NCBI GenBank assembly: GCA_030523775.1
Contig: JAUNHW010000011.1
Location: 1-64,000 of the forward strand
Direction of reading: 5' to 3'
From: Akkermansia sp.
GTDB lineage: Bacteria; Verrucomicrobiota; Verrucomicrobiia; Verrucomicrobiales; Akkermansiaceae
DNA length: 64,000 nucleotides
The notes under the pieces were generated by a model. The model made no database searches, had not been told where the DNA came from, and saw only the letters and a list, made by a program, of their open reading frames with translations. A program made the translations under genes and the position numbers. Positions 61,063-64,000 of this stretch are shown here, one piece after another (position 1 is the stretch's first letter; each line of letters starts with the position of its first letter).

Positions 61063-61088
61063 GTTGAAATACGGGATGGGGTGAGGGG

Positions 61089-61649
61089 TTACTCCTGGGG
61101 AGCGGGCTGGGCGGGAGCCTGGGGCTGTCCACCCTGGCCGCCTTGACCACCCTGCGGGCCGTGCGGACCGTGGAAACCGCGGTGGCCGCGGGGACCCTGC
61201 GGACGGTTCTTCATGAACTCCTCGCGCATGGCCTTGCGCTCCTCGTCGGAGAGCTTGCCGTCCTTGTCCGTGTCGAACTTTTCCAGCATCTGCTTCTGGC
61301 GCTCCGGGTCCATCATGCCGTGGCGCGGGCCGCGGGGACCCTGGGCTCCGGGCTGGCCGGGCATCTGCGGGCGGTTCTTCATGAATTCCTCGCGCATGGC
61401 CTTGCGCTCCTCGTCGGAGAGCTTGCCGTCCTTGTCCGTGTCGAACTTCTCCAGCATCTGCTTGCGCTGCTCGGGGTTCATCATGACGCGGTGCGGGCGG
61501 CCGTGGCCGCGGTGCATGCCCTGGGATTCGGCCTGGGGCTGGGCTTGCTCACCCTGCGGGGCGGGAGCGGAGGCTTCCGGCTGCGGGGCGGGTTCCTGTG
61601 CCAGCAGCGGCAGGGAGGAAACGATTGCGATGATAAGTGATGTCTTCAT
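61089..61649 (-). CDS. Exported EF-hand protein
   Basis: 186 residues. The signal peptide MKTSLIIAIVSSLPLLAQ is followed by a Pro/Ala/Gln-rich spacer and two near-identical modules. Each has a calcium-binding loop DTDKDGKLSDEE with flanking helices (KQMLEKF ... RKAMREEFMKNRP), 56 residues apart. The C-terminus is Gly/Pro/His/Gln-rich. The 12-residue loops carry all expected acidic ligands. It is probably a periplasmic calcium sensor or buffer. The two modules derive from a DNA-level duplication with 168-bp offset (about 61204-61296 and 61372-61464). Confidence 0.88.
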   Translation of the reverse strand: MKTSLIIAIVSSLPLLAQEPAPQPEASAPAPQGEQAQPQAESQGMHRGHGRPHRVMMNPEQRKQMLEKFDTDKDGKLSDEERKAMREEFMKNRPQMPGQPGAQGPRGPRHGMMDPERQKQMLEKFDTDKDGKLSDEERKAMREEFMKNRPQGPRGHRGFHGPHGPQGGQGGQGGQPQAPAQPAPQE

Positions 61650-61674
61650 AGTGGAAACAATTCCTTTCCACCTA

Positions 61675-61704
61675 TATAGAATGCATTTGCACCCGTGTTT
61701 TCAA
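61675..61704 (-). promoter_or_regulatory. Predicted EF-hand gene promoter
   Basis: Minus strand TTGAAA (61704-61699), 18-bp spacer, TCTATA (61680-61675). Confidence 0.5.
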
Positions 61705-61729
61705 CAAAATATGTTTTTTTTCTAAAGTC

Positions 61730-61758
61730 TTGCAGCGGTCGGGCGTTTGGGATAGAAT
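61730..61758 (+). promoter_or_regulatory. Predicted promoter of the DUF805 cluster
   Basis: TTGCAG (61730-61735), 17-bp spacer, TAGAAT (61753-61758). A second -10-like TACAAT at 61806-61811 lies 14 nt before the ATG. Confidence 0.6.
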
Positions 61759-61825
61759 TCGGGTGCTGACGAACTTTTTTCTGACAAAAGCGCCGCCGCG
61801 CGGCTTACAATACATAGAGAGAACC

Positions 61826-62629
61826 ATGAATTACTACTACCTCAACGAGCAAAGGGAGGTGCAGGGCCCCTTCACCGCGGAGCAGATGCGCCGCATGATG
61901 GCCGATGGCACCATCAACGGCAACACGCTGGCCTCTGAGGCAGGCGGCGCCAACTGGCGGCCGTTGGATTCGCTCCACCTGGAGGGCGATGCCGCGCCGG
62001 AGACCCGGGAATACCCTGAAGCCTCATCGGCGGTGCTGGGGACGTGTCCGTACTGCAGCACCATGCTGGTGGCGGAACAGGTGCCGCCCAACTGCCCGCA
62101 CTGCGGCAAGCCGCTGCACCCCGGCACGGAAAGCCTGTGGCAGAACGCCGTGCACGCCTTCCAGAAGTACGCCACCTTCCGCGGGCGCGCCACGCGCCGC
62201 GAGTACTGGAGCTTCGTCCTTTTCAGCTTCCTGGTGCATCTGGCAACAGTTATTGTCCTGAATATGCTGGTTGTGCTGGCCGCCACAGCGGGGAGCGCGG
62301 GGGCGCTGGAGGCGCTGCCGGACACCGTGGATACACTGTTCACCATTGTGTTTTTCCTACCCACGCTGGCGGTGACGGTGCGGCGCCTGCACGATACGGG
62401 CCACACCGGCTGGTGGGCTGTGGCTCCATACGGCAGCATTCTGCTGCTCATTCCCCTGGCAGCGCTGGCATACACCGCACACGATGCCGGCATGGCTTTG
62501 GGAGTCTCCATGATTGTCATCGCAATGGCAATCCTGGGTATCGCCATTTACATCTTTATCCAAACGCTCATGCCCTCCCAGCACGGCCCCAACAAGTACG
62601 GACCCTCCCTGCTCTTCCCCCGCGGCTGA
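61826..62629 (+). CDS. GYF-like/zinc-ribbon/DUF805 membrane protein 1
   Basis: 267 residues from ATG 61826. Residues 1-55 form a GYF_2-type domain (MNYYYLNEQREVQGPFTAEQMRRMMADG). Next comes a zinc ribbon CPYC...CPHCGKPL near 74-97. The DUF805 part has FRGRATRREYWSFVLF, about four membrane spans and VRRLHDTGHTGWW, ending HGPNKYGPSLLFP. DUF805 is a widespread inner-membrane family without proven function. First of three tandem relatives. Confidence 0.9.
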   Translation: MNYYYLNEQREVQGPFTAEQMRRMMADGTINGNTLASEAGGANWRPLDSLHLEGDAAPETREYPEASSAVLGTCPYCSTMLVAEQVPPNCPHCGKPLHPGTESLWQNAVHAFQKYATFRGRATRREYWSFVLFSFLVHLATVIVLNMLVVLAATAGSAGALEALPDTVDTLFTIVFFLPTLAVTVRRLHDTGHTGWWAVAPYGSILLLIPLAALAYTAHDAGMALGVSMIVIAMAILGIAIYIFIQTLMPSQHGPNKYGPSLLFPRG

Positions 62630-62656
62630 CAGCGCACCGCATGAAGCCCAGTCCTC

Positions 62657-63649
62657 ATGTACTACTACCTCAACAGTGAGAAAACCCCCACCGGACCCCA
62701 CTCTCTGGCGGAGCTCGGCGAACTCCTGCAGCAGGGCACCATCACCCCCGCCACGCTGGTGGCCCTTGTGGGCGGCGAGAGCTGGCAGCCCCTGGGCACC
62801 GTGCTCATGGAGGCAAGCGAATCCGGTGCGGACCTGCCGCCCGTGCCCGGCATCAAGGGCGAGGTTGCCTGCCCGTACTGCGGGCAGGAGTTCACCACGG
62901 AGCGCAAGGGCCTGCCGGAGCAGTGCCCGCATTGCGGCGCGGAGCTGCATGCGCAATCCGGCGGCCTGTGGCGCAACTTCGCCCTGGCGGTGAAGCGCTG
63001 CCTGGTGTTCCGCGGACGCTCCACGCGCAAGGAGTATTGGAGCACCATGCTTATATGCTTTGTGTTGTACATGCTGCTGGCCATGAGCTTGATAATCACC
63101 CTGGTTACACTGGCGGTGGGCGACCACATAGAGCCTGGTACGGCGATATGGGTGGGTGCGGGTGCCTACGTGTTCATCTGCCTGAGCTCTATCCTGCTGC
63201 TTCTGGGAGTGTATGTGCGGCGCTTGCACGATGTGGGCTGGAGCGGCTGGTGGGTGGCGGTGTCCATGCTGTTCGGCTTGGGATTCGGCTTCGCCGGCGG
63301 ACAATACTCGAATGTATACGACCTGGCCAACTCCCCGGTGTGGCGGTACGATGTCAACAGCCCCCGCGTGCACGAAATCGCCGCCCAAATGGCCGCGGAA
63401 GGTGATTTGTCACTGTCGGACCTGACACCGGTCCAGTCGTACGAGCTGCACAAGGCGGTGCTGGCTCAGCTGCGCCATGAGGCCGTGCAGTCGTACAGCG
63501 AGGCGCAGATGCAATCGGTGAAGAGCCCGTGGATGCTGCTGGGAATCGTCACCTACCCGCTGGGTATTCTCCTGTTCGTGCTGACGCTGCTGGATTCCAA
63601 GCGCGGCAGCAACAAGTACGGCCCCTCCGCCAAATACCCCCTCGGTTGA
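62657..63649 (+). CDS. GYF-like/zinc-ribbon/DUF805 membrane protein 2
   Basis: 330 residues. It has the same architecture as the preceding gene: GYF_2-like start (MYYYLNSEKTPTGPHSLAELGELLQQG), zinc ribbon CPYCGQEF...CPHCGAEL, then DUF805 (FRGRSTRKEYWSTMLI; VRRLHDVGWSGWW; GSNKYGPSAKYP). A soluble insertion of about 75 residues (GQYSNVYDLANSP ... YSEAQMQSVKSP) interrupts the membrane domain before the last span. The gap to the previous gene is 27 bp. Confidence 0.9.
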   Translation: MYYYLNSEKTPTGPHSLAELGELLQQGTITPATLVALVGGESWQPLGTVLMEASESGADLPPVPGIKGEVACPYCGQEFTTERKGLPEQCPHCGAELHAQSGGLWRNFALAVKRCLVFRGRSTRKEYWSTMLICFVLYMLLAMSLIITLVTLAVGDHIEPGTAIWVGAGAYVFICLSSILLLLGVYVRRLHDVGWSGWWVAVSMLFGLGFGFAGGQYSNVYDLANSPVWRYDVNSPRVHEIAAQMAAEGDLSLSDLTPVQSYELHKAVLAQLRHEAVQSYSEAQMQSVKSPWMLLGIVTYPLGILLFVLTLLDSKRGSNKYGPSAKYPLG

Positions 63650-63653
63650 CCGC

Positions 63654-64000
63654 ATGGCTACGCTCTGGCAACATTTCACCGCCGCATTCAAACGGGAAAA
63701 CTACGCCCGCATGGCCGGACGCGCCACGCTGGCGGAGTACTGGAGCTGCATGCTCTTTGCCCTGCTGTTCGGGTGCATTCCGCTCGGCATCATCGTGGTG
63801 GGGTGCGTGGCGTGCCTGGTGTCGCAAGCGGCGGGTGTGGTCATGCTGGCGGTGGGCGCCCTGGCGCTGCTGTTCTACGTGTTCTACACGGCGCTGCCCA
63901 TGCTGGCGGTCTATGTGCGCCGCCTGCACGACGTGGGCTGGAGCGGCTGGTGGATTGCCGTGCAATACGGCATTGTGGCCATCATGGCCGTGCTGGAAAT
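63654..64000 (+). CDS. DUF805 membrane protein 3 (3' end outside window)
   Basis: 115 codons are visible before the right edge. It lacks the GYF-like and zinc-ribbon regions and starts directly with MATLWQHFTAAFKRENYARMAGRATLAEYWSCMLF, split here as WQHFTAAFKRENYARMAGRA and EYWSCMLF. Hydrophobic spans and VRRLHDVGWSGWW follow. It begins 4 bp after the previous stop codon, so it belongs to the same operon. Confidence 0.88.
   Translation, partial: MATLWQHFTAAFKRENYARMAGRATLAEYWSCMLFALLFGCIPLGIIVVGCVACLVSQAAGVVMLAVGALALLFYVFYTALPMLAVYVRRLHDVGWSGWWIAVQYGIVAIMAVLE

Noticed and set aside
60789..61067. Short open frames in the gap before the EF-hand gene
   Set aside because: No ribosome-binding site, promoter or recognisable sequence; frames on both strands overlap each other.

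Overview
The window is GC-rich bacterial chromosome. It most likely comes from the PVC superphylum, probably a Verrucomicrobiota member close to Akkermansiaceae. The evidence is a giant autotransporter-like protein with PATR-type beta-strand repeats and chlamydial Pmp-type GGA(I/V/L) and FxxN repeats, a lipid A gene (lpxB) implying a Gram-negative envelope, tandem GYF-like/DUF805 membrane proteins, and the order tRNA-Thr, tuf, tRNA-Trp, secE, nusG, rplKAJL, rpoBC. The phylum call is inference; no 16S rRNA gene is present.

Layout. Positions 1-8591 look accessory. A very large secreted adhesin (minus strand, running off the left edge) has a 9-nt poly-G tract inside the coding sequence and a 9-nt poly-C tract just before its start codon. 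Upstream on the same strand is a DUF2971 gene, then a region flanked by imperfect inverted repeats and a tyrosine recombinase. From 8682 the gene content is mostly core: recA overlapped by a SprT-like protease gene, an Opp/Dpp-type ATPase, a 33-codon mini-gene with its own strong promoter, a lipoprotein-dusB-U32 (RlhA-like) operon, and small exported proteins. 16915-30296 is the translation/transcription supercluster. It is followed by a glycosyltransferase, ugd, a Mini-III-like RNase, an isolated nuoB-nuoC pair, two exported proteins, lpxB, alaS, pssA and metY.

42812-45666 is accessory again: an exported ankyrin protein divergent from an AbiEi/AbiEii type IV toxin-antitoxin pair whose promoter lies under a perfect inverted repeat. 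Next come an operon of two paralogous Cys-Pro motif proteins of unknown function with metK, the classical yceD-rpmF-plsX operon, uvrB with a large internal insertion, an outer-membrane beta-barrel protein, SRP 4.5S RNA, transketolase, parE with a uracil-DNA-glycosylase-like gene lacking most iron-sulfur cysteines, a polytopic membrane protein, an EF-hand protein and three consecutive DUF805 proteins (the last cut by the right edge).

A genome-style feature recurs. At least nine genes have a readable -35/-10 promoter whose -10 box ends only 6-10 nt before the ATG, so their mRNAs should be leaderless or nearly so. Many other starts lack a Shine-Dalgarno sequence. The most notable candidate system is the putatively phase-variable Pmp-like surface protein at the left edge.
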